From: Iris pallida
Lineage: Eukaryota; Streptophyta; Magnoliopsida; Asparagales; Iridaceae
Reading direction: 5' to 3'
Assembly (NCBI GenBank): GCA_029216955.1
Contig: JANAVB010003999.1
Span: forward strand, 5,436,803 to 5,500,802
DNA length: 64,000 nucleotides
Shown here: positions 48,180 to 58,400 of the stretch, one piece after another
Numbering within the stretch: the stretch's first letter is position 1
Layout: every line of letters begins with the position of its first letter
The notes under the pieces: model-generated
What the model saw: only the letters and a program-made list of their open reading frames with translations
Database searches by the model: none
What the model was told of the DNA's origin: nothing
Made by a program: the position numbers and the translations under genes

Positions 48180-48870
48180 ACTATAGTGATGGAGTACTAC
48201 TTTACGTGTCTCATGGACTTGGTGGTTCGTCGTAAGCAAATTATTCCTCTCTATTTTGACGTCTTGAGCGCGTCGTTTTTTATCTTATATATGCTGATGA
48301 TCTTCTTGTGGGCATTGAATTGTCGTAGGATTATTAATTATCTTACAGCTATGGTGAGTGAATTCGAGCAGCTATCTGAGCTTGAATTAAACAGAGGTAA
48401 GGGTAAAGTTTATTTCAATAGAACTTGGTAGAATCAGGAACAGTGGCATGATCTTATTTCAAATTGATGAGAAAGGTCAGATTCATCATGTTATTTATCT
48501 CGTTATGCCTAAATCGGTTACTTATGCGAGGGATGTGGTTTGTTGGGGAATATATAGTTGATTATGTTCAAACATAACTTGAAGGTTGACAACCTCAATA
48601 TCTATCGTTTGATGGTCGTCTTGAGCTTATCTGGTTGTCATAACCGTCGTAGCAATATATTGGATGCAATTATATTCTTCTTCCAACTAGCATCATCGGT
48701 AAAATTGAGAAGTATTGCGCTGATTTTCTATGGAGGGGTGGTGTGCATGTTATAGCTTGGAAAGAGTTGTGTTGGACCAAAGACAAGGGTGGAGTCGGTA
48801 TAGGCTCTGCGTGACATAGCCAATATAAAGTTGATACGTAGGTTTTTGGAGGGCAAATGATCAGTATGGG
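48180..48870 (+). pseudogene. LINE-type reverse transcriptase debris
   Basis: Fragments in different frames read like a plant LINE reverse transcriptase. YLIYADDLLVGIEL around 48278-48320 carries the YADD catalytic box. Then come a LNRGKGKVYFN-like segment (about 48390-48425) and KIEKYCADFLWRGG followed by IAWKELCWTKDKGGVGI (about 48702-48805), which resembles the C-terminal part of such proteins. Stops and frame changes throughout show a long-dead copy. LINE ends are not visible. Confidence 0.7.
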
Positions 48871-48936
48871 TTATTTGGACTAGATAATGATATCTATCAG
48901 GTTCGAACTTCTGCATCTATATTGACAATACAATAA

Positions 48937-49092
48937 TACTAAGTTTACGACCAAACATTTACAATCTTCTTACAACCTACACTCCCCATGCTAACATGGT
49001 CCCACCCTGCCCTACCTCTCCCCCCTCTCCTCCAATAAAAACCGGCCACGTGGCGGTTGTAAGGGGGCCGGGTTGTAAACATTTGGTTGTAG
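48937..49092. mobile_element. Possible small MITE
   Basis: Imperfect inverted ends: left TACGACCAAACATTTACAA, right (reverse complement) TACAACCAAATGTTTACAA, with CTTACAACC repeated inside both. About 150 bp long. No clear target duplication. Confidence 0.45.
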
Positions 49093-49470
49093 GCATAGCA
49101 AAGCTCATTGACAATAATGTTTTAAACCAGTCAAATTCATTCTTGGTAGTTCACTAATGAGCGGTTCTGAATTTTTTTTTACACGTATAAAATTAAATAG
49201 GATATGATATTATTAGTTATAATTATATATTTTTGGCGTGGATATAAATAAAATAAAATAATAAAATCCCTCCAAATAATAAATTTACTATAAAAATAAT
49301 ATCATTTCTAGGAATTGAATTCAAACAACCAAAAAAAACTTTCCAGCTTAACCACTTGAGATAAAAATAAATTATATTTGTTAGTTATATACTTAGTTAA
49401 TTTTTTAAAATAATTAATAAATTATTTAGGTAATTATTTAAATATTTTCTAATTTATTTAAACGGATGAT
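49093..49470. other. AT-rich intergenic DNA, no gene seen
   Basis: No open frame, RNA gene or repeat boundary that I can support. Confidence 0.5.
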
Positions 49471-49581
49471 GATTAGGCGGTTTTGGACCGAAAATGGAAC
49501 AGAACCGAACCGAATAAGAGATTCGGTTCGGTTTTAAAAAAAAATCGGTTCGGTTTCGGTCCAAAACCGAATAAGAAAATT

Positions 49582-49582
<1 letters not shown>
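49471..49582. repeat. CCGAACCGAA/TTCGGTTCGG palindromic repeat, left part
   Basis: Words ACCGAACCGAATAAG and ATTCGGTTCGGTTTT form hairpins. Similar words occur on the other side of the MULE at 61600-61760. I read the two parts as halves of one older AT- and TTCGG-rich element split by later insertions. Confidence 0.5.

Positions 49583-49633
<51 letters not shown>
49583..49633. repeat. (TA)n microsatellite
   Basis: About 50 bp of TA repeats directly before the SINE. Confidence 0.9.
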
Positions 49634-49636
<3 letters not shown>

Positions 49637-49752
49637 AATGACCTCTAGCCTAGTGGTTAAGAGAGATGCATGCGGCCCAAGTGGTCGGGAGTTCGAGCCC
49701 CAGTGGAAGCGAGTTCACCACAATTAACCATTGCTTCAAAATAAAATAAATA
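49634..49752 (+). mobile_element. tRNA-derived SINE
   Basis: GACCTCTAGCCTAGTGGTTAAG holds a Pol III box A. GTCGGGAGTTCGAGCCCCAG about 40 bp later holds box B (GTTCGAGCC). A non-tRNA body follows, then an A/T-rich tail. The spacing fits a tRNA-derived SINE rather than a tRNA gene because no cloverleaf closes. A decayed copy is at 15052. Confidence 0.8.
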
Positions 49753-49952
49753 TATATACTGGAAATTGCTGAGAAGCCCAATTTCGGGGTGGGCTTTTAT
49801 GAAATGCCCACCCGCTGGATTATTTTTATGAAATGCCCAGAATTAAGTTTTTACACGTTAAATATTTCAAGATTCTCTCTAGTTGCTATGTATTTACAAA
49901 ATTTGCCATTATCATAATTCCAAAAATACCCCTTCGCGTAAATTTGGACATC

Positions 49953-49960
49953 TATATATA
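49953..49960 (+). promoter_or_regulatory. Candidate TATA box of the MULE transposase gene
   Basis: TATATATA lies ~190 bp inside the left end and ~270 bp before a putative 5'UTR splice donor at 50226. Supported by position and sequence only. Confidence 0.4.
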
Positions 49961-50225
49961 ATTATGAATTCGCAAACTCAGATTTGGATTGAGAAATTCG
50001 TATTCTTCTTCTTCTTCACGAGAAATTTGAAATCCATTGATATAATCTTTATTAGAGATCGCAGAATCGTTCGTAGTTCACTGTGGTTTTCGTCAGTCGA
50101 ACGTCGATCATCCTTCATCATCATCGATCATCATCATCATCAACATCATCTTCGTTGTTTCCGGCGATTAGGTCAATTGTGGATAGAAGATCTTCTTCTT
50201 TTCTTTTTATAGATCTTAAAACAAG

Positions 50226-50690
50226 GTGAGAGTTCAGATCTGTAGAAATTCATCCATCAGCTTCGTATCTCTCGAAATTTATGCTGAATTTGATTTTGTT
50301 ATGAAGATTATTAACTTAGAAAATGTTAGTGAGATATTTAATCTTGTTATTTTATGCTAATAGCATTCTCCGTTATATTTTAAAGGAGAATGACAATTAC
50401 TTCTTATAAAGATCATTATCCGTATGTTTTTAGGACGGAGAATGCCATTCTCCGTCTTAATTAGGACGGAGAATACCATTCTCCGTCTTAATTTGAACGG
50501 AGAATGACATTCTCCGTCTTAATTAGGACGGAGAATGACATTCTCCGTTTTACTTTAGACGGAGAATGATCATTATAAGTTAGTTCCAACTGAGGATATT
50601 TATTCTCCGTTACTTTAGACGGAGAATAATCATTATTAGATGAGAATTTTATTGTTCTATTTGTGGCATCTTATGTTTTTATGTTATCAG
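50226..50690 (+). other. Putative 5'UTR intron of the transposase gene
   Basis: A donor ACAAG|GTGAGA at 50226 and an acceptor TGTTATCAG ending at 50690 bracket a T-rich stretch filled with the palindromic array. The first ATG after the acceptor is 50702. An unspliced start is possible, so this intron is a prediction. Confidence 0.5.
50364..50632. repeat. Palindromic array A1 (putative 5'UTR intron)
   Basis: About seven monomers with arms CATTCTCCG and CGGAGAATG, some decayed. Central words such as GGAGAATGACATTCTCC are near-perfect palindromes. Confidence 0.9.
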
Positions 50691-50701
50691 GGGGGGAAGA
50701 T

Positions 50702-53265
50702 ATGGAATCAAGTTGTTTAGTTAACATTTGTTTCAAGGGAGACATAGTTTCCTGCCGTGGCACACATGAAAGTACCGTGGATTTTTTAAAGAATAAAGTG
50801 TGCGATCGATGGAGTTCTTTGGATCCACTTTCCTTTCGTTTCAGGTTTTTGCACTCTGATGGGACTGAACTGTATGTTGAAAGTGATTTTTGGCTTCGCT
50901 CATTGGTTGGTGGTTTTAACGGTACTCATGATGTGAGTTTTGATCTATATGTGGAGCAAATACACTCTCCATGTTCTTCATCAACATCTTTTCTTTGTCA
51001 AAGCTTTCATATGAGACCTTCGTCTTCCTCTTCTAGTTCTTTGAGTAGATGTTCTCCTACTGTAAAGGACAAACGAGTAGTACAATTTTATGAGGGCTCA
51101 ACTAAGACAGTGAAGAAGAGGAAATCGGATATGTGGCCTGGATCAATTACTGGTGTTGGTCAGATTTTTCTAAATGGTGTTGAAGAAGTTAGGAATGCTG
51201 TTAGAAAGGTTTGTTTTGAATCTCGTCATCCATTCCACATTTTGAAATCTGAGCCGGGGAGGTATACTGTTTGTTGCAAGAATTACAAGACACATGCTTG
51301 TTTGTGGAGCTTCCATGCTATATCTATTTCGAAAGATAATCAAATTTTTGAGGTGAGGAGGTATGTGGGAGAACATAATTGTGGAGCTGGCTATATGGAT
51401 AAAGGTAATCTGGTTGTTCCAGCAAAGTTTGTGAAAAGTTTGGTTAGTGACATTGTTCGGATGCATCCTAAAAAGTCCGCAAAATCTGTTGTCGATGATT
51501 TCAAGGTCGACTACGGCTTATCTGTTACATATGGACAGGCATACCACGGAATTAGGCTGGTGCACCAGGAAATATACGGAGATGATGTTAGATCTTACAG
51601 TGACTTGTGTTGGTATGTGAACAAGGTAAAGGAAACCAATAATGGTTCCGTTATCGACTTCCAGAAAGATGATTCATCAATGAGGTTTGAGCGGCTTTTT
51701 CTTTCATATGGGGCTTGCGTAGAAGGCTTTCAATATTGTCGTCCGATGCTATATTTGGATGCCACTTTCCTTACAGGGAGGTTTAGAGGTTGTTTGATGT
51801 CTGCTACAGCGAAGAATGGTAACCAACAGTTCTACCCTATTGCATACGGTATAGTATCAGGCGAAGATGGCGACAATTGGGAATGGTTCCTTAGAAATCT
51901 AAAGAATGTTGTTGGATGTAGTAGGCGTATTGTTTTTCTTTCGGATCAAGGCACCGGTCTAGTTTCTGTAGTCCCTTAAGTTTTTCCTAATGATTATCAT
52001 AGCTATTGCTATTATCACATGAAGAATAACATACCGCTGAAAGAGAAAGGAAATGAAAGAGTGTATCCGCATGTACTTGAAGCTTGGAGGCAAGCAGTAT
52101 ATGCTCTAACTCCAGGTGTGTTAATGAGACAGATATATGCACATTTTCTATGCATTTTCCCTTAATTTAACAAGAAAAATGACCATTCTCCGCGTCAGTA
52201 AGACGGAGAATAGTCATTCTCCGTGTGTTTTAAAACGGAGAATGGCCATTCTCCGTCCTGCATAAAACGGAGAATGTCATTCTCCGTTAGCTTTTGGACG
52301 GAGAATGACCATTCTCCGTCTTGCATAGAACGGAGAATATCATTCTCCGTTAGCTTTTGAATGGAGAATGACTATTATCTTTATGAGAATGCACTTATTT
52401 TTTCATAATTTTGTGAATTGACCTGATTCTTTATTACTTATTTGTTTTTCTGTATAAAGGTGGGTATAGACAAGCAATCAAGAAGATTTATGATCTGAAT
52501 TGTGGTCATGTTGTGAATTGGATGAATAAACAAAAACCTGAACACTGGTCAAACGCATTCTTCCCGGGATGTAGATACGGTGAGGTTGCTTCTAGTTGTG
52601 CAGAGTCATTCAATGCATGGATAAAGGCTGAGAAGAAATTGCCTATATCAGCAATTGTAAATGTCATCCGTGTGAAGATGATGAAGATGATTTCGGATCG
52701 CCACAAGGATGCAATTGGTTTGAATAGCAAATTGACTCCATACGCTGAGGATATGCTGAAGCAGCTTACAGATGATGGCATGTGTTATAGGGTATATCGG
52801 TCCGGTGATTTCGAATTTGAGGTGATCGCAGATACTTCCTCCCATATGGTGAATCTTCTTGATTGTCATTGTAGTTGTCGTAGATGGAAGGTATATGGAT
52901 TCCCATGCAGCCATGCAATACAATGCATCAGAGTTGGTTCAGATAAATCTGTTTATGACTTTGTGGAGCAGTATTGGACATCAGATTATTACCAGAAGTT
53001 ATATTCATGTGCCATTCGTCCAGTTCCAGATTGCGAAAAACAGTTTGAAAATAATCCCACTGATGTTGTTCTATCCCCTGTTCCGAAACGGGGTCCTGGA
53101 CGACCAAAAGCGGACCGTTACAAGAGCAAATATGAGAACAAGGGAAAAGAGAAGAGAAAGATAAGGTGCCAGAATTGTTTTGAATTATGCAATCACAATC
53201 GGAGCACTTGTCCTCTGCCTCCACGTGCTGCTACGGTGGTCCAGGGGGCAGCGCCCCCTCGTTAA
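50702..53265 (+). pseudogene. Mutator-like (MURA-type) transposase, two coding exons, one premature stop
   Basis: Coding exons are 50702-52115 and 52460-53265, joined in phase 1 across a GT-AG intron (52116-52459), for ~739 residues. The start ATG at 50702 follows a putative 5'UTR acceptor. N-terminus: a PB1-like domain (residues ~1-90). Next is the MuDR-type DNA-binding region with C...C...HNC (GRYTVCCKNYK, RRYVGEHNCG). The MULE DDE domain has first Asp in LYLDATFL, second in FLSDQG, and Glu in SCAESFNAW in exon 2. Then come a SWIM zinc finger CHCSCRRWKVYGFPCSH, an AT-hook-like RGPGRPK and a zinc knuckle CQNCFELCNHNRSTC. A TAA at 51977-51979 interrupts exon 1, but the frame continues cleanly afterwards, so the damage looks like one recent change. 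It would cut and move the element by binding its ends. Confidence 0.88.
52184..52371. repeat. Palindromic array A2 (transposase intron)
   Basis: About six monomers fill most of the 344 bp intron, for example CATTCTCCG...CGGAGAATG units at about 52184-52213 and 52217-52246. Confidence 0.92.
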
Positions 53266-53423
53266 TACATACACATATATTCCTTCTTTTATATAACTGG
53301 AAATTGTTTTTTGAATACATATCATACATTTTTTGATATCAATGGTAATAGTTTGAATTCTGCATATCAGCATAAGAACTTATTCTCCTTTATACTCTCT
53401 GACTTTATAATGTATTGAATGAC
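53266..53423. other. 3' flank of the transposase gene
   Basis: AT-rich sequence after the stop, likely 3'UTR. Nothing else is recognised. Confidence 0.5.
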
Positions 53424-55190
53424 CATTCTCCGTGTGTTTTAACACGGAGAATAATCATTCTCCGTTTTAGATACACGGAGAATGGCCATTTATAAGTCAA
53501 AAATAGAAGGAGAATAATCATTCTCCGCGTGTTTTAAAACGGAGAATGCCATTCTCCGCGTCAGTAAGACGGAGAATGCTCATTCTCTAGGTCAAAATAC
53601 AAGCAGAATGGCATTCTCCGTCTCTTTTGACCCGGAGAATGACATTCTCCGTCTATTTGGACACGGAGAATGGCATTCTCCGCGTCCCTAAGACGGATAA
53701 TGTTGCTTTCTAGGTCAAAAATACAAAGAATAATCATTCTCCGCGTGTTTTAAAACGGAGAATGACATTCTCCGCGTCAGTAAGACGGAGAATGCTCATT
53801 CTCTAGGTCAAAATACAAGCAGAATGGCATTCTCCGTCGCTTTTGACCCGGAGAATGCCATTCTCCGTCTCATACGAAACGGAGAATGGCATTCTCCGCG
53901 TCCCTAAGACGGACAATGTTACTTTCTAGTTCAAAAATACAAAGAATAACCATTCTCCGCATGTTTTAAAACGGAGAATGTCATTCTCCGCGTCAGTAAG
54001 GCGGAGAATTCTCATTCTACAGGTCAAAATACAAGGAGAATGGCATTCTCCGTCTCTTTTGACCCGGAGAATGCCATTCTCCGTCTATTTGGACACGGAG
54101 AATGGCATTCTCCGCGTCCCTAAGACGGACAATGTTACTTTCTAGGTCAAAAATACAAAGAATAACCATTCTCCGCATGTTTTAAAACGGAGAATGCCAT
54201 TCTCCGCGTCAGTAAGACGGAGAATGCTCATTCTCTAGGTCAAAATACAAGCAGAATGGTATTCTCCGTCTCTTTTGACCCGGAGAATGCCATTCTCCGT
54301 CTATTTGGACACGGAGAATGGCATTCTCCGCGTCCCTAAGACGGACAATGTTACTTTCTAGGTCAAAAATACAAAGAATAACCATTCTCCGCGTGTTTTA
54401 AAACGGAGAATGCCATTCTCCGCGTCAGTAAGACGGAGAATGCTCATTCTACAGGTCAAAATACAAGGAGAATGACATTCTCCGTCTATTTTGACCCGGA
54501 GAATGACATTCTCCGTCTATTTTGACACGGAGAATGGCATTCTCCGCGTCCCTAAGACGGACAATGTTACTTTCTAGGTCAAAAATACAAAGAATAACCA
54601 TTCTCCGCGTGTTTTAAAACGGAGAATGCCATTCTCCGCGTCAGTAAGACGGAGAATGCTCATTCTCTAGGTCAAAATACAAGGAGAATGACATTCTCCG
54701 TCTATTTTGACCCGGAGAATGACATTCTCCGTCTATTTGGACACGAAGAATGGCATTCTCCGCGTCCCTAAGACGGACAATGTTACTTTCTAGGTCAAAA
54801 ATACAAAGAATAACCATTCTTCGCGTGTTTTAAAACGGAGAATGCCATTCTCCGCGTCAGTAAGACGGAGAATGCTCATTCTACAGGTCAAAATACAAGG
54901 AGAATGACATTCTCCGTCTATTTTGACCCGGAGAATGACATTCTCCGTCTATTTTGACACGGAGAATGGCATTCTCCGCGTCCCTAAGACGGATAATGTT
55001 CCTTTCTAGGTCAAAAATACAAAGAATAATCATTTTCCGCGTGTTTTAAAATGGAGAATGCCATTCTTCGCGTCAGTAAGACGGAGAATGCTCATTCTAC
55101 AGGTCAAAATACAAGGAGAATGACATTCTTCGTCTATTTTGACCCGGAGAATGACATTCTCCGTCTATTTTGACACGGAGAATGACCATT
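53424..55190. repeat. Palindromic array A3 with 216 bp higher-order repeat (intergenic)
   Basis: Monomers of 31 bp (9 bp arm CATTCTCCG, ~12 bp spacer, 9 bp arm CGGAGAATG, 1 bp) are grouped seven at a time. The seventh is 30 bp and decayed. The first monomer of each group starts at 53519, 53735, 53951, 54167, 54383, 54599, 54815 and 55031: all seven intervals are exactly 216 bp. Spacers differ between positions in the group but are conserved between groups (GTGTTTTAAAA, TCAGTAAGA, TCTTTTGACC and others). No indel is present over seven periods, showing recent unequal amplification. The array separates the two convergent genes. Confidence 0.97.
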
Positions 55191-55420
55191 TCTAAGTTCC
55201 AAATGCACACATTATAGGTTTGTATTAACACAGATAATGACATTATAGGTTTGAATCAAACAACAGAACTTTAACAAAACAAATTTACATATATAGAACA
55301 ATGTAAATTAGTCGAAAAATTGAATTTCATTATAAAGGAAAACAAATACATTACAAAAGAAACCTGACAAACAGAATATATACAATGAATTTGTTAGCCA
55401 ATTTACATTGTCAGTTTCTT
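55191..55420. other. 3' flank of the Ulp1-domain gene
   Basis: AT-rich sequence, probably 3'UTR of the minus-strand gene. It contains a duplicated GACATTATAGGTTTG-like phrase (55213-55250). Confidence 0.5.
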
Positions 55421-58400
55421 TTATTGTACAAAAGGAACTGCACATTCACTCATAAGCAAAGCCTTAGCCAAATTTAGCCTTCTCTTTACAATAGTATTGT
55501 GAACTATTTTGTTTGTTTTCTTCTGTAAATCAAATGGAGCTCTGGACAACTTTTCAATATAATATGAAACATACAGCAGGCAGCTCGGTGATAGTTGCTG
55601 TGGGCATTCTTTGCAAACCTTGAGCTCTGTTGTTTCGTATTCCTGGATTGCTGGGCTTTTATTCCTCATCAATGCAATCTTCTTCATTACAATTGGCTCG
55701 ATTTTATTCTTCATGTATGTTGCATCATGGATTCCCTTAGCGCCTGTGTTTTTCCGCAATGAGTTGTAGTGCGTCCAAACATAGGAGCTGAAGTTGAATG
55801 CCAGCAGCGTATAGTGTTTATTCTCCTCGCGGAAGAGTGGCACGAATAGCCATTCAATGTCATCTTCCAGCTCCATTATAAAATCTTCTATATCAACTTT
55901 GAAATTGTACAATGCTCCAGGTGTTGGATTTTTTTCATCGACATACTGGGCAGTACTCTGTTTTCCAGAAGAAAAAAAAATAATATCATGAGTTAGTTTT
56001 TTACAACACTATTAGTAGCTGTACACATTAATATTTATTTTTCAGTTTCGATTCTTACCAATGAATGGGGCATCATGATTGCAAACCATTTACATTGTGC
56101 ACCCTGCGAGCTTGACTGAATGTTCTGCCTTAATTCGGCTTGAACTTCGTTCATAAGCTTTATTAGGTAGTTCATAACACCGGCTTCTATATCCGCCTCA
56201 TTTATTATGTCTTGAAAATCTTTAGCACTTAACAACATGCTGACATCATTGTTTCTTCTTCTTATTTTACATTCTTCTGGAGCACTTGGAAAGTACATGT
56301 ATACATAATCACTGCACATAAATTTAGTTTCGATTATGATAATAATATAGGCTAATGATAAAATTGCATAAAAAATAACTCCAATAGAGAATGATCATTC
56401 TCCGTTATGAAATGGACGAAGAATGTCATTCTCCGTTATGAATTGGACGGAGAATGTCATTCTCCGTTTTAAATGGGACGGAGAATGATCATTCTCCGTT
56501 TTAAAATAGACGGAGAATGGCATTCTCCCTTTATTTTGACCCAGAGAATGACATTCTCCGTCTCAATAAGGCGGAGAATGCTCATTCTCTAGGTCAAAAT
56601 ACAAGGAGAATGCCATTCTCCGTGTCGAAATAGACAGAGAATGTCATTCTCCGTGTCAGTGAGACGGAGAATGTTCATTTCTCTAGGTTAATGCAGTAAG
56701 AAAGGTCATTCTCCGTCTATTTTATAACGGAGAATGATCTTCCTTTAGGTCAAAAAACACAGAAAATGCCATTCTCCGTGTGTTTAAACACCATTCTCCG
56801 TCTCAAAATAAACGAAGAATGGCCATTTCTAGTTCAAATGACACAGAAAGGCCATCCTCCGTGTATTTTATAGACGGAGAATGATCATTTTCATTTGCCG
56901 CGTCAATATAAACGGAGAATGATCATTCTCCGTTATAAATTGGACGGAGAATGTCATTCTCCGTTTTAAATGAGACGGAGAATGATCATTCTCCCTTGTG
57001 AATTGTACAGAAATTGGTTCAAGTTTAGAATACTTACGTTGGAGACATTCTTCTTGTGTATACGATGCTCCTGTATACTTGCTTCAGTTCATCGTCTGCA
57101 ACGTTCCAAAGTCTGAGCTTCGGACATTGCATCAGCATTTTCTCCTCTTTAACAAGCTTTGCTGTTTGAGGAGATTCTTCCTCAAGTTCTTCAGGAGCTG
57201 ACATCTCCTTTTTATTGTTGACCTTCTCGGGGCTGGAAGGAGCTTTTTTTTCCCAGCAGGAGCTACTTTCTTTCTGGGACTGGAAGGATCTTTTCTTTTC
57301 CGACCAGGACCTGCCTTCTTATTTGTTGTAGCATCGGATGTTTTCTTCTTTTGCAATGTAGTAAAATCATCTTCATCTGCAGCAGGTACATTTGATCTTG
57401 TGTAATGCTTCTGGGGAACTGCTTGAGTATCCCCTCTTTCCATTGCTCTAGCCATTGCTTCAAGGTTAACGATTGTATCGTTCTTATTCTTGACTTCGTC
57501 ATTCAACGAGGCAACTTCCTCTAGAAGTCTGTTATTATCATTAGTTAGCTTTTCATTCTCTTTTTTCAGATCCTCTGTCATTTTCACTGATATAAAAACA
57601 AACAACAACAAGAGGTATGATGTCAATATTATATAATCTTCTTTTTAAAAACAATGTCATTCTCCGTGTCAATTTAGACGGAGAATGACATTCTCCGTGT
57701 CAAAATGGAGAATGTCATTCTCCGTGTCAAAATAGACGGAGAATGTCATTCTCCGTTTCCAAATAGACGGAGAATGACATTCTCCGTGTCAATTTAGACG
57801 GAGAATGACATTCTCCGTCTAATATTAGACGGAGAATGTCATTCTCCGTGTCAAAACATACGGAGAATGGTCATTTCTATGTCAAAATACAGAAAATGTC
57901 ATTCTCCGTGTCAAAATACTAGCGGAGAATGTCATTCTCCGTGTCAAAATAGACGGAGAATGTCATTCTAAGTGTGTTTTAATACGGAGAATGACATTCT
58001 CCGTCTATTTTATAACGGAGAATGGTCATTCTCCTTGTTAGATACATGTAATTACAGATTAAAATAGAAAAAAAATATAAAATCTTACCTTTTAGAAGTA
58101 GCTCCTCAACATGTTGACGAAGCTTCTCATTATCAGCAGTAAGCTCAGACTTCTGCTTTCTCAGGGAGTCTAGTTCCGACCCCTGTGCCTCCAGTTCTTC
58201 AACTTGCTTAAGGAGTTTCTTATTATCATCAATAAGGAGCAATTTCTCATTCCTTAAAGAGTCTAACTCCTTCTCCAAGCCATCAGCAACGAGCCCCACA
58301 GCAGGTTGTTGGGCTACATCTGCCGCTAGTTGCTGGGCTCTTTCCTGGAGTTGCTCATTCTCAGCGATAAGCTGAGATTTCTCCTGCAAGACACGCAACA

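Noticed and set aside
49634..49752. tRNA gene
   Set aside because: Box A and box B are present but no cloverleaf with paired acceptor stem can be drawn; a SINE fits better.
53424..55190. CRISPR-like array of short palindromic repeats with spacers
   Set aside because: Repeats and spacers both recur, the higher-order period includes the spacers, and the setting is a plant Mutator-like element with introns.
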